From the NCBI GenBank assembly GCA_026393275.1, contig JAPLAM010000060.1, positions 1 to 64,000 on the forward strand: DNA of 64,000 nt, in the 5' to 3' direction. The position numbers were made by a program, and so were the translations under genes. This document shows, piece by piece, positions 36,127 through 44,707 of this stretch; within the stretch, counting starts at the first letter, position 1; each line of letters starts with the position of its first letter. The notes beneath the pieces were generated by a model. That model was not told the origin of the DNA and searched no databases. It saw only the letters and a list, made by a program, of their open reading frames with translations. This stretch comes from Arthrobacter sp. (lineage in GTDB: Bacteria; Actinomycetota; Actinomycetes; Actinomycetales; Micrococcaceae).

Positions 36127-36636
36127 TCACGCACTGTTGCGGGGGACCTGATGACCGTTGTCGGCTCGCTTGCGGGGCCGCCCTGCGGCGAAAAATTTCT
36201 CATTGAGTACTCCGTGGTAGAGGACGTCATGCAAAACCTGGTGGCTTCCGTCGGTGCCGGTCCAGCGGCCGGTGTCCTTCAGGAAGTGCATGTATTCAAA
36301 AAGAGAGGCACAGAAAATGGATGCAATTTCGGCATCGTGCTCATTGAGCGCGTCCACGAATTCAGCGATCAGACCGGAGTCCATTGCGGTCACTGCGGCG
36401 CCGCCAGAGATTTCGGCGTAGATCGGGAAGAACCTGGTCAGTTGCTCCAGAACGGGAACAACGTCTGGCAAGATCCCGTACTCCCGGTGCCAATGCACAA
36501 ATGCGATCAGGGGATCCTGTTCCTGGTCGCCTTGGTGCGACGCAGCGGGAGCTGGTCCGGGGGCGCGTTTCCCGGTCCCGCGCCTGCTGGGGCTTCGATC
36601 TGTCGGCTGACGACGTGGTTTTTCGGCCAAAATCAA
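36127..36636 (-). CDS. hypothetical protein (169 aa)
   Basis: I do not recognise this protein. The first 40 residues are basic and disordered (KPRRQPTDRSPSRRGTGKR). The remainder looks folded: LIAFVHWHREYGILPDVVPVLEQL, FFPIYAEISGG, LIAEFVDALNEHDAEIASIFCASLF and EYMHFLKDTGRW. No membrane helix or signal is seen. The start is TTG at 36636 behind GAGGAT. It is alone, convergent with ramB and divergent from poxB, and its codon use seems less GC3-biased than its neighbours, which hints at acquisition. A frame on the opposite strand is much less protein-like. Confidence 0.6.
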   Translation of the reverse strand: MILAEKPRRQPTDRSPSRRGTGKRAPGPAPAASHQGDQEQDPLIAFVHWHREYGILPDVVPVLEQLTRFFPIYAEISGGAAVTAMDSGLIAEFVDALNEHDAEIASIFCASLFEYMHFLKDTGRWTGTDGSHQVLHDVLYHGVLNEKFFAAGRPRKRADNGHQVPRNSA

Positions 36637-36803
36637 TCCTCACTCTGGGTTGTGGCAAGACTCGGACCATCTACCAAAACGCTATGAGGTGGGAACGCGG
36701 GGCCTCAAGTACAGGCAGCGGTATGTGGAAAAACCGGGCCGCACAGGGCCACCTCCCGTACGCCGACACCCGGAAGTCTGGGCCCCCGCCACGCCCGGAA
36801 GAC

Positions 36804-36809
36804 TATATT
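36804..36809 (+). promoter_or_regulatory. candidate poxB -10 box
   Basis: TATATT lies 45 bases before the poxB ATG, in an otherwise GC-rich stretch. I see no convincing -35 partner (the region 17 bp upstream reads CCGCCA). Confidence 0.3.
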
Positions 36810-36853
36810 GGCCAGTGTCAGCTCATCGATCCATCTCGCGGGAGCGTGCACTC

Positions 36854-38602
36854 ATGGCCAAGGAACTTGCCACCCAGCTCGTCGAACAACTCCAGGCTGC
36901 CGGCGTGCAGCGGATCTACGGGATTGTCGGCGACAGCCTGAACCCGATCGTTGACGCCGTCCGTAAAACCGGCGGCGCCGTCAAGGGCGGGATCGACTGG
37001 ATCCACGTCCGGCACGAGGAAGCCGCGGCCTTCGCCGCCGCAGCCGAGGCCCAGCTCACCGGCCGGCTCGCGGTCTGTGCCGGCTCCTGCGGGCCCGGCA
37101 ACCTGCACCTGATCAACGGCCTGTACGACGCCAACCGCTCCGGCGCCCCGGTGCTGGCCATCGCCTCGCACATCCCGAGCAAGCAGATCGGCAGCAGCTT
37201 CTTCCAGGAGACCCACCCGGACCGGCTCTTCAACGAATGCTCGGTCTACTCCGAACTGATCAGCACCGCGGAACAGGCGCCGCGCGTCATGCACAGCGCG
37301 ATCCAGCACGCCGTCGCGCTCCGCGGCGTCGCCGTCGTGACCCTGCCCGGTGACATCGCGGGCCTGGAGGCGACCGCCGCGACGCCGGCGCCGGCGGCCT
37401 TCCGGCCCGCCGCACTCGTGCCGGACCCGGCCAGCGTGCGGGATCTGGCGGACGCGATCAACGACGCCGGGAAGGTTGCCATCTTCGCCGGGGCCGGCGT
37501 CGACGGTGCGCACGACGAGGTGATCGCGCTGGCGGAGCTGATTTCCGCGCCGATCGGGCACTCGCTGCGCGGCAAGGACTTCATGCAGTACGACAACCCC
37601 AATGACATCGGCATGACCGGCCTGCTCGGCTACGGTGCCGCAGCCGAGGGGATCGAAGACGCGGACCTGCTGATCCTGCTTGGCACGGACTTCCCCTACG
37701 ACCAGTTCCTCCCCGGGACCCGGACGGCGCAGGTGGACCGGGCCGCGCAAAACCTGGGCCGGCGGACCGACGTCGACGTCGCCGTGCATGGCGACGTGCT
37801 GCCCACCCTCGCTGCCCTGATGCCGTTGCTGAAGCCGAAGAAGAGCCGCCGCTTCCTCGACGCGATGCTCAAAAAGCACGACCGGCTGATGAACAAGGCC
37901 GTCGGGGCGTACACCCGCAGGGTCGAAAAGACCGAGCCGATCCACCCCGAATACGCTGCCTCGCTGCTGGACCAGGTGGCGGCGGAGGACGCGGTCTTCA
38001 CGGCGGACACCGGCATGTGCAACGTCTGGACCGCGCGGTACATCAACCCGCTGGGCACCCGGCGGCTGATCGGCTCGTACCTGCACGGTTCCATGGCCAA
38101 CGCGCTGCCACACGCCATCGGCGCGCAGGTGGCCTACCCGGGGCGGCAGGTGATTTCGGTATCCGGCGACGGCGGCCTGTCCATGCTGCTGGGGGAGCTG
38201 ATCACGGTCGCGGCGCACCGGCTTCCGGTCAACGTGGTGGTGTTCAACAACTCCACCCTCGGCATGGTGAAGCTGGAGATGCTGGTGGACGGGCTGCCGG
38301 ACTTCGGCGTTGACGTCCCGGACGCCAACTACGCCGACGTGGCCCGGGCGCTGGGGTTCCACGCCGTCCGCGTCACGGACCCGGCCAAGATCGAGGCCGC
38401 CTACCGGGAGGCGTTCGCGCACCCCGGGCCCTCCCTGGTGGAGCTGATCACGGATCCCAAGGCCCTCTCGCTCCCGCCGAAGATCAAGGGCGCGCAGGTG
38501 CTGGGCTTCGCCACGGCCATGTCCAAGGTGGTGCTGAACCGGGGCGCCGGCGAGGCCGTCAGCATGGCCCGGAGCAACCTGCGCAACATCCCGCGCCGCT
38601 AG
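36854..38602 (+). CDS. poxB: pyruvate dehydrogenase (quinone) / pyruvate oxidase
   Basis: This thiamine-diphosphate flavoenzyme converts pyruvate to acetate and CO2, passing electrons to the quinone pool at the membrane. The 582 residues show the three ThDP-family domains: the N-terminal PYR domain with the catalytic glutamate in HVRHEEAAAFAAAAEAQLTG, the GSCGPGNLHLINGLYDA block, the central FAD-binding domain, and the C-terminal PP domain with GDGG...NN (SGDGGLSMLLGEL then VVFNNSTLGM). The ATG at 36854 follows GGGAG. The upstream open frame to 36650 is rejected. Acetate made here could be reassimilated through aceA/aceB nearby. Acetolactate synthase is less likely given the PoxB-type C-terminus. 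Confidence 0.93.
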   Translation: MAKELATQLVEQLQAAGVQRIYGIVGDSLNPIVDAVRKTGGAVKGGIDWIHVRHEEAAAFAAAAEAQLTGRLAVCAGSCGPGNLHLINGLYDANRSGAPVLAIASHIPSKQIGSSFFQETHPDRLFNECSVYSELISTAEQAPRVMHSAIQHAVALRGVAVVTLPGDIAGLEATAATPAPAAFRPAALVPDPASVRDLADAINDAGKVAIFAGAGVDGAHDEVIALAELISAPIGHSLRGKDFMQYDNPNDIGMTGLLGYGAAAEGIEDADLLILLGTDFPYDQFLPGTRTAQVDRAAQNLGRRTDVDVAVHGDVLPTLAALMPLLKPKKSRRFLDAMLKKHDRLMNKAVGAYTRRVEKTEPIHPEYAASLLDQVAAEDAVFTADTGMCNVWTARYINPLGTRRLIGSYLHGSMANALPHAIGAQVAYPGRQVISVSGDGGLSMLLGELITVAAHRLPVNVVVFNNSTLGMVKLEMLVDGLPDFGVDVPDANYADVARALGFHAVRVTDPAKIEAAYREAFAHPGPSLVELITDPKALSLPPKIKGAQVLGFATAMSKVVLNRGAGEAVSMARSNLRNIPRR

Positions 38603-38644
38603 CCAGGGGCTGTTCGGTCCCGCGCCGCTAGCCAGGGGCTGTTC
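38590..38644 (+). repeat. 26-bp direct repeat across the poxB stop codon
   Basis: The 26-bp unit beginning CCCGCGCCGCTAGCCAGG occurs at 38590-38615 and 38619-38644, a 29-bp period. The first copy contains the TAG stop (38600-38602). It is the same kind of event as at the aceB stop. Confidence 0.88.
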
Positions 38645-38656
38645 TGCCATGCCGGC

Positions 38657-39019
38657 TTACGGCGTCCGGCCCCGTCGTTCTCCGGCCAGGGCCGCGGCCA
38701 CTTTCCCGATGAGCTCGTAAGGGACGGGCTTGCCCAGCGGGAACTTCAGCGTGCCCTTTGCGGCGCGGTACGGGACGAGGTCCGCGCTCAACGACTCGCC
38801 GCCGTCGGGCACCGGGTAGACGGAGACGTGATGAGCCCAGCCCGCAAAATACACCACGTATTTGCCGTCGATCGTGATGGTGGGGATGCCGTAACTCATC
38901 GTCTCGCCTGATCCGGGTACCGCGGTATGGCACCGCCGCCGGATCTCCTGCAGGATCTCCCGCACGTCGGCAGGAAATGAGGCGATGTACTCCTCGACAG
39001 ACTCAAAGTGCTGTGCCAT
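38657..39019 (-). CDS. DUF1801 (YdhG-like) protein
   Basis: This 120-residue protein has the DUF1801 pattern: VEEYIASFPADVREILQEIRRR, ETMSYGIPTITIDGKYVVYFAGW, HHVSVYPVP and KGTLKFPLGKPVPYELIGKV. Relatives include YdhG, a proposed iron chaperone, and frataxin-like-fold proteins; the true role is unsettled. It is a complete cytoplasmic protein, convergent with poxB, lying 36 bases downstream of the kinase gene on the same strand and so perhaps cotranscribed with it. Confidence 0.85.
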   Translation of the reverse strand: MAQHFESVEEYIASFPADVREILQEIRRRCHTAVPGSGETMSYGIPTITIDGKYVVYFAGWAHHVSVYPVPDGGESLSADLVPYRAAKGTLKFPLGKPVPYELIGKVAAALAGERRGRTP

Positions 39020-39063
39020 TGCCGTCCCTTCCGACGATGCCGCTGGTGATCGCCCGCCACGGG

Positions 39064-39927
39064 CTAGCGCGGGCCGCCCTGCCAGAGCGCGTCGAAGGGG
39101 GCGCCCGAGGCCACGCGGTTCCGGATCCCCGCGGTGACAAAGTCCTTCGCCGTGCGGGCGGCCTCCAGCGGCGTCGCGCCCTTGGCCAGCTCGGCCGTCA
39201 CCGCGGCGGCCAGCGAGCAGCCGGCGCCGGAGACGGCCACCTCGCCGACCTTCGGGGCGGAGAGGACCTCCAGCGTCTCGCCGTCGTAGTAGACGTCGAC
39301 GGCATCGGGCCCGGCCAGGCGGACGCCGCCCTTGGCCAGCACCGCGGCGCCGCTGATTTCGTGGATGCGGACGGCCGCGGCCTTGAGGGACTCGACGTCG
39401 GTGATCTCGAGTCCGGAGAGCGACTCCGCCTCGAAGTGGTTCGGCGTGACGAAGGTGGCCAGCGGCAGGATCTGCGCCTTGAGCGCCTGGTCGGTGTCCA
39501 GGGCGTGGCCCGGCTCCTGGCCCTTGCAGATCAGCACCGGGTCCAGCACCACGTTCTTGAAGCCGGAGTCGGCCAGCGCCGACGCGACCGTGGAAATGGT
39601 CGCCGGGCTGCCCAGCATGCCGATCTTCACGGTGTCCAGCACGGACGGTGCGCCGGACGCGGCGCCGTAGGCCGCCGTCGTCGCCTCCAGCTGGTCGGCG
39701 ATGACCTGCTGGTCCACCGGGACGAAGCGGTGGTTCCAGTTGTCATTCGGATCGAAGGAAACTATGCAGGTCAGGTTCGCGATGCCGAAGACGCCGAGTT
39801 CCTGGAAGGTCTTCAGGTCCGCCTGCGCGCCCGCGCCGCCGGTCGCCTCGGAGCCGGCGATGGTCAGGGCGACGGCGGGGGAGGCTGCGGCGTCGGAGGT
39901 CAGGTGGTCCACGGCGTAAGAAGTCAT
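39064..39927 (-). CDS. PfkB/ThiD-type kinase (hydroxymethylpyrimidine or pyridoxal kinase)
   Basis: This 287-residue ribokinase-fold enzyme phosphorylates HMP/HMP-P in thiamine synthesis, or pyridoxal/pyridoxine in some ThiD-like proteins. Blocks visible: [59 protein letters not shown] and the anion-hole motif [10 protein letters not shown], the last a variant of the usual GTGCTLSAA. The N-terminal [12 protein letters not shown] differs slightly from the ThiD consensus GSDSSGGAGIQAD. The ATG at 39927 is used; upstream frame is intergenic. No thi genes are adjacent, so either vitamin is possible and I give no symbol. Confidence 0.85.
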   Translation of the reverse strand: MTSYAVDHLTSDAAASPAVALTIAGSEATGGAGAQADLKTFQELGVFGIANLTCIVSFDPNDNWNHRFVPVDQQVIADQLEATTAAYGAASGAPSVLDTVKIGMLGSPATISTVASALADSGFKNVVLDPVLICKGQEPGHALDTDQALKAQILPLATFVTPNHFEAESLSGLEITDVESLKAAAVRIHEISGAAVLAKGGVRLAGPDAVDVYYDGETLEVLSAPKVGEVAVSGAGCSLAAAVTAELAKGATPLEAARTAKDFVTAGIRNRVASGAPFDALWQGGPR

Positions 39928-40069
39928 GGACCAATCCTGCCAGTCCGCCAGCGGGGCGCGCATTGTGCCCATGACCAATATGACCACAACGCGAGTGTTC
40001 CGGATCACCAGGACTATGGTGGCGGACGGTGTTGCTGTCTTGCGGCGCCGGATCCAGGAAGGTTCATTG

Positions 40070-41485
40070 ATGAGCACCCAACTGTCCGAATCGGCTCAGA
40101 CGAGGAAGGCCGTAAGCAACATCCTCAAGGGATCTGCCGGCAACCTCGTGGAGTGGTACGACGTCTACGTCTACACCGCCTTTGCGGCATATTTCCAGTC
40201 GCATTTCTTCAACTCCACCGACGATCTGCAGGCCGGCCTCGAGGCGATGGCCGTCTTCTCGACCTCATTCCTGATGCGGCCGGTGGGCGCCTGGTTCTTC
40301 GGCCGCTACGCCGACCGCAAGGGCCGCAAGGCGGCCCTGACGCTCAGCGTGACAATGATGTCCGCGGGCTCCTTCGCCATCGCCGTCCTACCCACACAGC
40401 AGCAGATCGGCATCTGGGCCATGATCCTGCTGGTCCTCGTGCGGCTGGTCCAGGGTTTCTCCGTGGGCGGCGAATACGGCACCAGCGCCACCTACATGTC
40501 CGAGGCCGCCACCTCCAAACGCCGCGGCTTCTTCTCCAGCTTCCAGTACGTCACCCTGATCGGCGGCCAGATGCTGGCACTCCTGGTCCTTGTCGTCCTG
40601 CAGAACGTTATGCCCAAGGGCGAGTTGAACGAGTGGGGCTGGCGCATCCCGTTCGCGATCGGCGGAGCGGCCGCGCTCGTGGTGCTGTGGCTGCGGCGCT
40701 CGATGGAAGAGACCGTCTCGGCCGAACAGGTCGAGGCCGCCAAGGCTCCCGCCGTGCCCGGCGCGGCTCAGCCGGGCACCATGAAACTGCTGCTCACCCA
40801 GTACTGGAAGCCGCTGCTCATCTGCATCGGCGTCACCCTCGGCGGCACGGTCGCCTTCTACACGTACACCAACTTCCTGCTGAAATTCATGAACGATACC
40901 TCCGGGATCGCCAAGACCGATACCTCCGTGATCAACTTCTGGGCGCTGTTCATCTTCATGCTGCTCCAGCCGGTCTACGGCATCATCTCGGACAAGGTTG
41001 GGCGCAAGCCGCTGCTGCTCTGGTTCGGCATCACCGGTGTGCTGTTCACCTGGCCGCTGCTTTCAACATTGGCGGGCACCAAGGACCCCTTCATGGCCTT
41101 CCTGCTGATGATGGGCGGCCTGCTGATTGTGGGCGGCTACACCTCCATCAACGCCCTGGTCAAGGCCGAGCTGTTCCCGGCGTCCATCCGTGCCCTCGGC
41201 GTGGGCTTGGGCTACGCGATCGCCAACTCGCTCTTCGGCGGCACCGTCCCGCTGATCGGCGCGGCCCTGCAGAAGTCCGGCCAGGTGGACCTGTTCTTCA
41301 CCTACGTCACGGTGGCGATCGGCCTCTCGCTGCTGGTTTACATCTTCGCGCTGAAGAACAAGAAGTCCACGCACCTGGACCACGAGCAGGGGCACGCCTG
41401 GGAGCCCGCCGACGGTAGCGCGGCTGCGGGCGTGGCGGCCCGTGAGGACGACGGCAAGGACCTCCTCGACGCCTCTCGCCGCTAG
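40070..41485 (+). CDS. MHS-family MFS dicarboxylate/alpha-ketoglutarate permease
   Basis: This 471-residue proton symporter of the metabolite:H+ family (KgtP/ProP/citrate group) has the family start GSAGNLVEWYDVYVYTAFAAYF, then FLMRPVGAWFFGRYADRKGRKAAL, GFSVGGEYGTSATYMSEAA, and a second-half motif IISDKVGRKPLLL, with 12 predicted helices. KgtP-like members carry 2-oxoglutarate and other organic acids; the substrate here is inferred. The ATG at 40070 has AGGAAGG 8 bases upstream, while the open frame starts at 39926. The tail after helix 12 is acidic. A hairpin repeat follows the stop. Confidence 0.9.
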   Translation: MSTQLSESAQTRKAVSNILKGSAGNLVEWYDVYVYTAFAAYFQSHFFNSTDDLQAGLEAMAVFSTSFLMRPVGAWFFGRYADRKGRKAALTLSVTMMSAGSFAIAVLPTQQQIGIWAMILLVLVRLVQGFSVGGEYGTSATYMSEAATSKRRGFFSSFQYVTLIGGQMLALLVLVVLQNVMPKGELNEWGWRIPFAIGGAAALVVLWLRRSMEETVSAEQVEAAKAPAVPGAAQPGTMKLLLTQYWKPLLICIGVTLGGTVAFYTYTNFLLKFMNDTSGIAKTDTSVINFWALFIFMLLQPVYGIISDKVGRKPLLLWFGITGVLFTWPLLSTLAGTKDPFMAFLLMMGGLLIVGGYTSINALVKAELFPASIRALGVGLGYAIANSLFGGTVPLIGAALQKSGQVDLFFTYVTVAIGLSLLVYIFALKNKKSTHLDHEQGHAWEPADGSAAAGVAAREDDGKDLLDASRR

Positions 41486-41502
41486 GGTTCCGCTATTCGG
41501 GG

Positions 41503-41567
41503 GCCGTTTCGACGGTTCCCTGCAGGCAAGACGCTGCGGAGCATCGAACCGGCGGGGAACCGTCGAA
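41503..41567. repeat. interspersed hairpin element, copy A
   Basis: TTCGACGGTTCCC (41508-41520) is perfectly complementary to GGGAACCGTCGAA (41555-41567). It sits between the convergent permease and membrane-protein genes. Copies B (44640-44707) and C (about 45751-45794) carry the same arms with different loops. Confidence 0.85.
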
Positions 41568-41599
41568 GTGGCGCGCCGCGGACGACGGCGGGTTGCCGG

Positions 41600-42034
41600 C
41601 TAGGGGGCTTCGGTGCCGGGAGCCGGCGGCCCGCCGTCGTCGTTAACGCGGGTGAGCCTCCAGACGCTGAGCCGGCCCATGGCTGCGGATACAGCCATGC
41701 CGGCGGCGGTCAGCAGCATCGGCGGATCCGCGAAGCCGCCAAATGGAAGCCCGATCGCAGCGCCCAGGCCTCCGAATGCGGCAACGTGCAGCCACTGGTT
41801 CCGGACCGGTTGCAGCAGCGCCCCGAGGGGCATCCCCAGCGCCCAGCCGATGACAACCGCCGGGATCGCGCCCACCAGCAGGGCCGCGACGAGGAGGAAG
41901 CTGAAGCCTACGGCGCTCGGGGGTAGGAATAGCGTGCCGATGCTGAAGAGGACACAGAAGCTCACATGTGTCACCAGGATGCCGGTCCAGATCGCACCGG
42001 AGCCCAGCTGGACCCGTACCGGCCGGCTCACCAC
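41600..42034 (-). CDS. small four-helix membrane protein
   Basis: I do not recognise the family. The 144 residues hold four hydrophobic helices (GAIWTGILVTHVSFCVLFSIG, FSFLLVAALLVGAIPAVVIG, WLHVAAFGGLGAAIGLPF and PMLLTAAGMAVSAAMGRL) and a short Pro-rich end. It is an inner-membrane protein without visible catalytic motifs. The GTG start at 42034 overlaps the end of the upstream TIGR01777 gene by 7 bases, so the two are coupled and the membrane protein may partner it. Confidence 0.72.
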   Translation of the reverse strand: MVSRPVRVQLGSGAIWTGILVTHVSFCVLFSIGTLFLPPSAVGFSFLLVAALLVGAIPAVVIGWALGMPLGALLQPVRNQWLHVAAFGGLGAAIGLPFGGFADPPMLLTAAGMAVSAAMGRLSVWRLTRVNDDGGPPAPGTEAP

Positions 42035-42930
42035 CGCGCTCCGCCGAGCCGGTCCAACGCGGATTCCAGCCCTGGCTCCTGAAAAACGAATCCTGCATCG
42101 AGCAGCTTGCGGGGTTCAACCCAGCGGCTCTTAAGGACCAACTCGGCTTCCGTGCGGATCAGGACGCTTCCGAGCTTCAGTAGCCAACGGGGTGTCGGCA
42201 TGCCCCACGGCACCCCGTATGACCGGCGGACCAGCCGCATCAATTCCCGGTTCTCCACGACCTCCGGCGCCGCGACATTGACCGGGCCGGTGACGTCAGG
42301 GCGTTGGTACAGGAAGCCCACCGCACGGTAGAGGTCCTCAATATGGATCCAGCTGAATTTCTGCGTCCCCGTGCTCATCGGGCCGCCCAGGCCCAGCCGC
42401 GCTAGGTTTGCGAAGGGGCGCATCACTCCGCCTCCCGGTCCAAGCACAATCGCGATGCGCAGCGGAATCTTCCGGGTACGCGGGGTCGGCGCCAAGTTCA
42501 GCGCATCCTCCCAGGCGCGGGCGACGTCGACGGAGAACCCGGTGCCCGGCTCGCCGTCGTCCTCCGTTTGGGGCCGGTCCTCGGCATTCCGGTAGAGGGT
42601 TGCCGTGCTGGCGTTCAGCCAGGTCGCCGGGGGAGTGCGGCAGCGCGAGATGGCGCGGCAAATTTCCGCCGTCGTGGACACGCGGGAGTCCAGGATCTCG
42701 GCCCGGTTCCGCGCGTTGTAGCGGCAGTTGACCGAACGACCTGCCAGGTTTACCAGCAGGTCCGCGCCTTCGAGTGCGTGGACGAGGCCGCCGTCGTCTC
42801 CCCAGCGCACCGTATCGGACGGAGAGCGGCCGATGGTCCGAACCTCCCAGCCGTCCTGCCCGAAGCGGTGCTGGAAGTAGCCGCCGATGAATCCGGAGGC
42901 GCCGGACAGGACCACAATGTTCTTTCGCAT
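42028..42930 (-). CDS. TIGR01777-family NAD(P)-dependent epimerase-like protein
   Basis: This 300-residue extended-SDR protein has the dinucleotide loop VVLSGASGFIGGYF at 7-20, LLVNLAGRSVNCRY, WLNASTATLYRN, IALVLGP-like RIAIVLGPGGGVMRPF, and a DUF1731-type C-terminus (KSRWVEPRKLLDAGFVFQEP). E. coli YfcH is a relative; the reaction of the family is not established. The usual YxxxK lysine is not obvious, as is common in the group. It is 34 bases downstream of the TetR gene on the same strand and probably in the same autoregulated transcript. Confidence 0.88.
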   Translation of the reverse strand: MRKNIVVLSGASGFIGGYFQHRFGQDGWEVRTIGRSPSDTVRWGDDGGLVHALEGADLLVNLAGRSVNCRYNARNRAEILDSRVSTTAEICRAISRCRTPPATWLNASTATLYRNAEDRPQTEDDGEPGTGFSVDVARAWEDALNLAPTPRTRKIPLRIAIVLGPGGGVMRPFANLARLGLGGPMSTGTQKFSWIHIEDLYRAVGFLYQRPDVTGPVNVAAPEVVENRELMRLVRRSYGVPWGMPTPRWLLKLGSVLIRTEAELVLKSRWVEPRKLLDAGFVFQEPGLESALDRLGGARW

Positions 42931-42964
42931 GATTCCCCCGATATTTGTGTGCTGTTGGCCGGTG

Positions 42965-43621
42965 CTAGCCGCGGACGTTGCGGCTTAAGTCCAAGGCGTC
43001 GTCCAGAATCCGGCTGACCCCGGGAATCCGCGCGAGTGACAGTCCGCGGGCAATCAGCGGGGCGAGGCCGTCTACGAGCTTCCGCGTGCGGCGCTGTCCC
43101 GATGAAGTGTCGTACACCCAGAAAAGGGTCACGCCCATGTATGCCAGCCACAGGAGCTCGGGAAGTTCGGCGCGGAGCTTCCGGGCGGCGGCGGGACTGG
43201 CGCCGTCGGCCGCGGTGCGAAAGATCGCCAGCGAGGCTTCCCGGGCAGCCGTCGAGGCGTCGTTGAACGGGTTGACGGGCGACGCCGGACGGATGGCGGT
43301 CGCGATGAACTCGGCACCGAAGCGGTGGTACGGCGCCATCACGTCCAGCCCGGCATGCATCGTAGCCTTCAGCCTGCCGCTGAGATCCTTGACACCGACG
43401 ACGGCCTCCGCGGCCTTGTGGGAGTGCTCGGCCTGGACCTGCAGGTAGAGCTCGTGGACAAGGTCATCCTTCGAGGCGAAGTAGTAGTAGGCGTTCCCGA
43501 CGGAGACGCCGGCTTCGGCTGCGATGGCGCGCATGGTGGTCTTTTCGAAGCCGAGGTCGCGGAACATACGCAGTGCGACGTCCGCCACCAGTTGCCGGGT
43601 CTGTTCGCTCTTGCCGGCCAT
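42965..43621 (-). CDS. TetR-family transcriptional regulator
   Basis: This 218-residue repressor has its helix-turn-helix at about 9-54 (LVADVALRMFRDLGFEKTTM, then AGVSVGNAYYYFASKDDLVHELY). The effector domain contains FGAEFIATAIRPASPVNPF. It starts at ATG 43621. Two copies of the palindrome TGAACATGTTCA lie 22 and 50 bases upstream, 30 bp apart centre to centre, the likely operators. They lie between this gene and the divergent YhhQ gene, so both transcripts could be controlled. The ligand is unknown. Confidence 0.91.
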   Translation of the reverse strand: MAGKSEQTRQLVADVALRMFRDLGFEKTTMRAIAAEAGVSVGNAYYYFASKDDLVHELYLQVQAEHSHKAAEAVVGVKDLSGRLKATMHAGLDVMAPYHRFGAEFIATAIRPASPVNPFNDASTAAREASLAIFRTAADGASPAAARKLRAELPELLWLAYMGVTLFWVYDTSSGQRRTRKLVDGLAPLIARGLSLARIPGVSRILDDALDLSRNVRG

Positions 43622-43642
43622 GGGTGCTCCCCGCTAGTTCTC

Positions 43643-43686
43643 TGAACATGTTCAACTAGTGTGACACAAATTTGAACATGTTCAAA
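43643..43686. promoter_or_regulatory. twin palindromic TetR operators
   Basis: TGAACATGTTCA (43643-43654) and TTTGAACATGTTCAAA (43671-43686) are perfect palindromes. The similarity continues rightwards (AGTGTGA follows both), making a 30-bp-period direct repeat. Same-face spacing of about three helical turns suits two cooperating dimers. The remaining 43687-43881 has one stem, GGCAGGT/ACCTGCC (43727-43733, 43748-43754), in the presumed YhhQ leader. Confidence 0.8.
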
Positions 43687-43881
43687 AAGTGTGAGCGTTC
43701 CGTACGACGAGGTCCTCCGGGTGCCTGGCAGGTAAACGACGCGCGGGACCTGCCGCACGGGTGCGAGAATGGAGGCGGTTCCAGGCGCGCGTCGCCGGAG
43801 CCCTCCAGTGCTAATACAGCCGGCCGCCCGCCGCATCCCTTGTTCCGGGCCGCCGAGCGAACCACTACGAATGGAACACCC

Positions 43882-44577
43882 ATGACTTCCGCCAAGACCC
43901 TGCCGGCCACCGCCGCGCCAAAGTTCGCCTCGATCGGATCCCCGTACTTCGGCATCATGCTGGCCGTCATGGCCGTGGTGCTGATCCTGTCCAACATCGG
44001 GGCGTCCAAGGGCGTCGCGATCGGCCCGATCATCACCGACGGCGGGTTTTTCCTCTTCCCGCTCGCCTATATCCTGGGCGACGTCATCAGCGAGGTCTAC
44101 GGCTTCAAGGTGGCGCGCAAGGCCATCATGACCTCCTTCGCCCTGTCCGTGTTCGCGTCGCTCTCCTACTGGATCGTCATCGCGTTGCCCGGCTTCAACG
44201 ACGACTACGGCGTTGCCAAGCAGTCGGCACTCGAGTTGGCCCTTGGCCCGGTGCCGCAGATCGTGCTCGCCTCCTTGCTGGCCTTCCTCGCCGGCCAGAC
44301 GATCAACTCCTGGATCCTGGTGAAGATGAAGGCCCGGTCCGGGGAGAAGTCCTTGTGGGCCCGGCTGATGGGGTCCTCCGGCGTCGGCGAGTTCGTGGAC
44401 ACCCTGATCTTCTGCACCATCGCCGCGTCCGTTATCGGCATCACGGACTTCGGCATGTTTGTGAACTACGTGGTCGTGGGCTTCGTCTACAAGACCCTCG
44501 TGGAGTACCTGTTCGTACCGCTGACCTCGCTCGTGATCCGCTGGATCAAGAAGCGTGAACCGAGCTACGGGATCTGA
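43882..44577 (+). CDS. queuosine precursor transporter (YhhQ family)
   Basis: YhhQ/QPTR proteins import the queuosine precursors preQ0/preQ1 (or queuine) across the membrane. The 231 residues have about six helices and the family signature FFLFPLAYILGDVISEVYGFKVARKAI, followed by LAFLAGQTINSWILVKMK and the C-terminal EFVDTLIFCTIAASV block. The ATG at 43882 is used. The tgt gene lies 2 kb away on the other strand, giving a salvage pair for tRNA queuosine. It is divergent from a TetR gene whose operators lie between them. A 190-base leader could hold a preQ1 riboswitch, but I could not fold one. Confidence 0.9.
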   Translation: MTSAKTLPATAAPKFASIGSPYFGIMLAVMAVVLILSNIGASKGVAIGPIITDGGFFLFPLAYILGDVISEVYGFKVARKAIMTSFALSVFASLSYWIVIALPGFNDDYGVAKQSALELALGPVPQIVLASLLAFLAGQTINSWILVKMKARSGEKSLWARLMGSSGVGEFVDTLIFCTIAASVIGITDFGMFVNYVVVGFVYKTLVEYLFVPLTSLVIRWIKKREPSYGI

Positions 44578-44639
44578 GCCCGAAGCGTTCACCGCGAGCC
44601 TTTCCGCACCCGTCGCCACCGCCGCACCCTCCGCGTCAG

Positions 44640-44707
44640 CCGTTTCGACGGTTCCCTGCCCGCTCCATGCTTGGAATCGTCTACCCAGCACGGGACCGTC
44701 GAAACGG
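44640..44707. repeat. interspersed hairpin element, copy B
   Basis: Arm 44640-44656 (CCGTTTCGACGGTTCCC) is complementary to 44692-44707 (GGGACCGTCGAAACGG) apart from one missing A. It lies between convergent genes and its right arm encodes the last residues of the AbiEi/DUF559 protein. Confidence 0.85.

Noticed and set aside
43687..43881. preQ1 riboswitch in the YhhQ leader
   Set aside because: One stem is visible, but no recognisable preQ1 pseudoknot. An Infernal scan with preQ1-I, -II and -III models would decide it.
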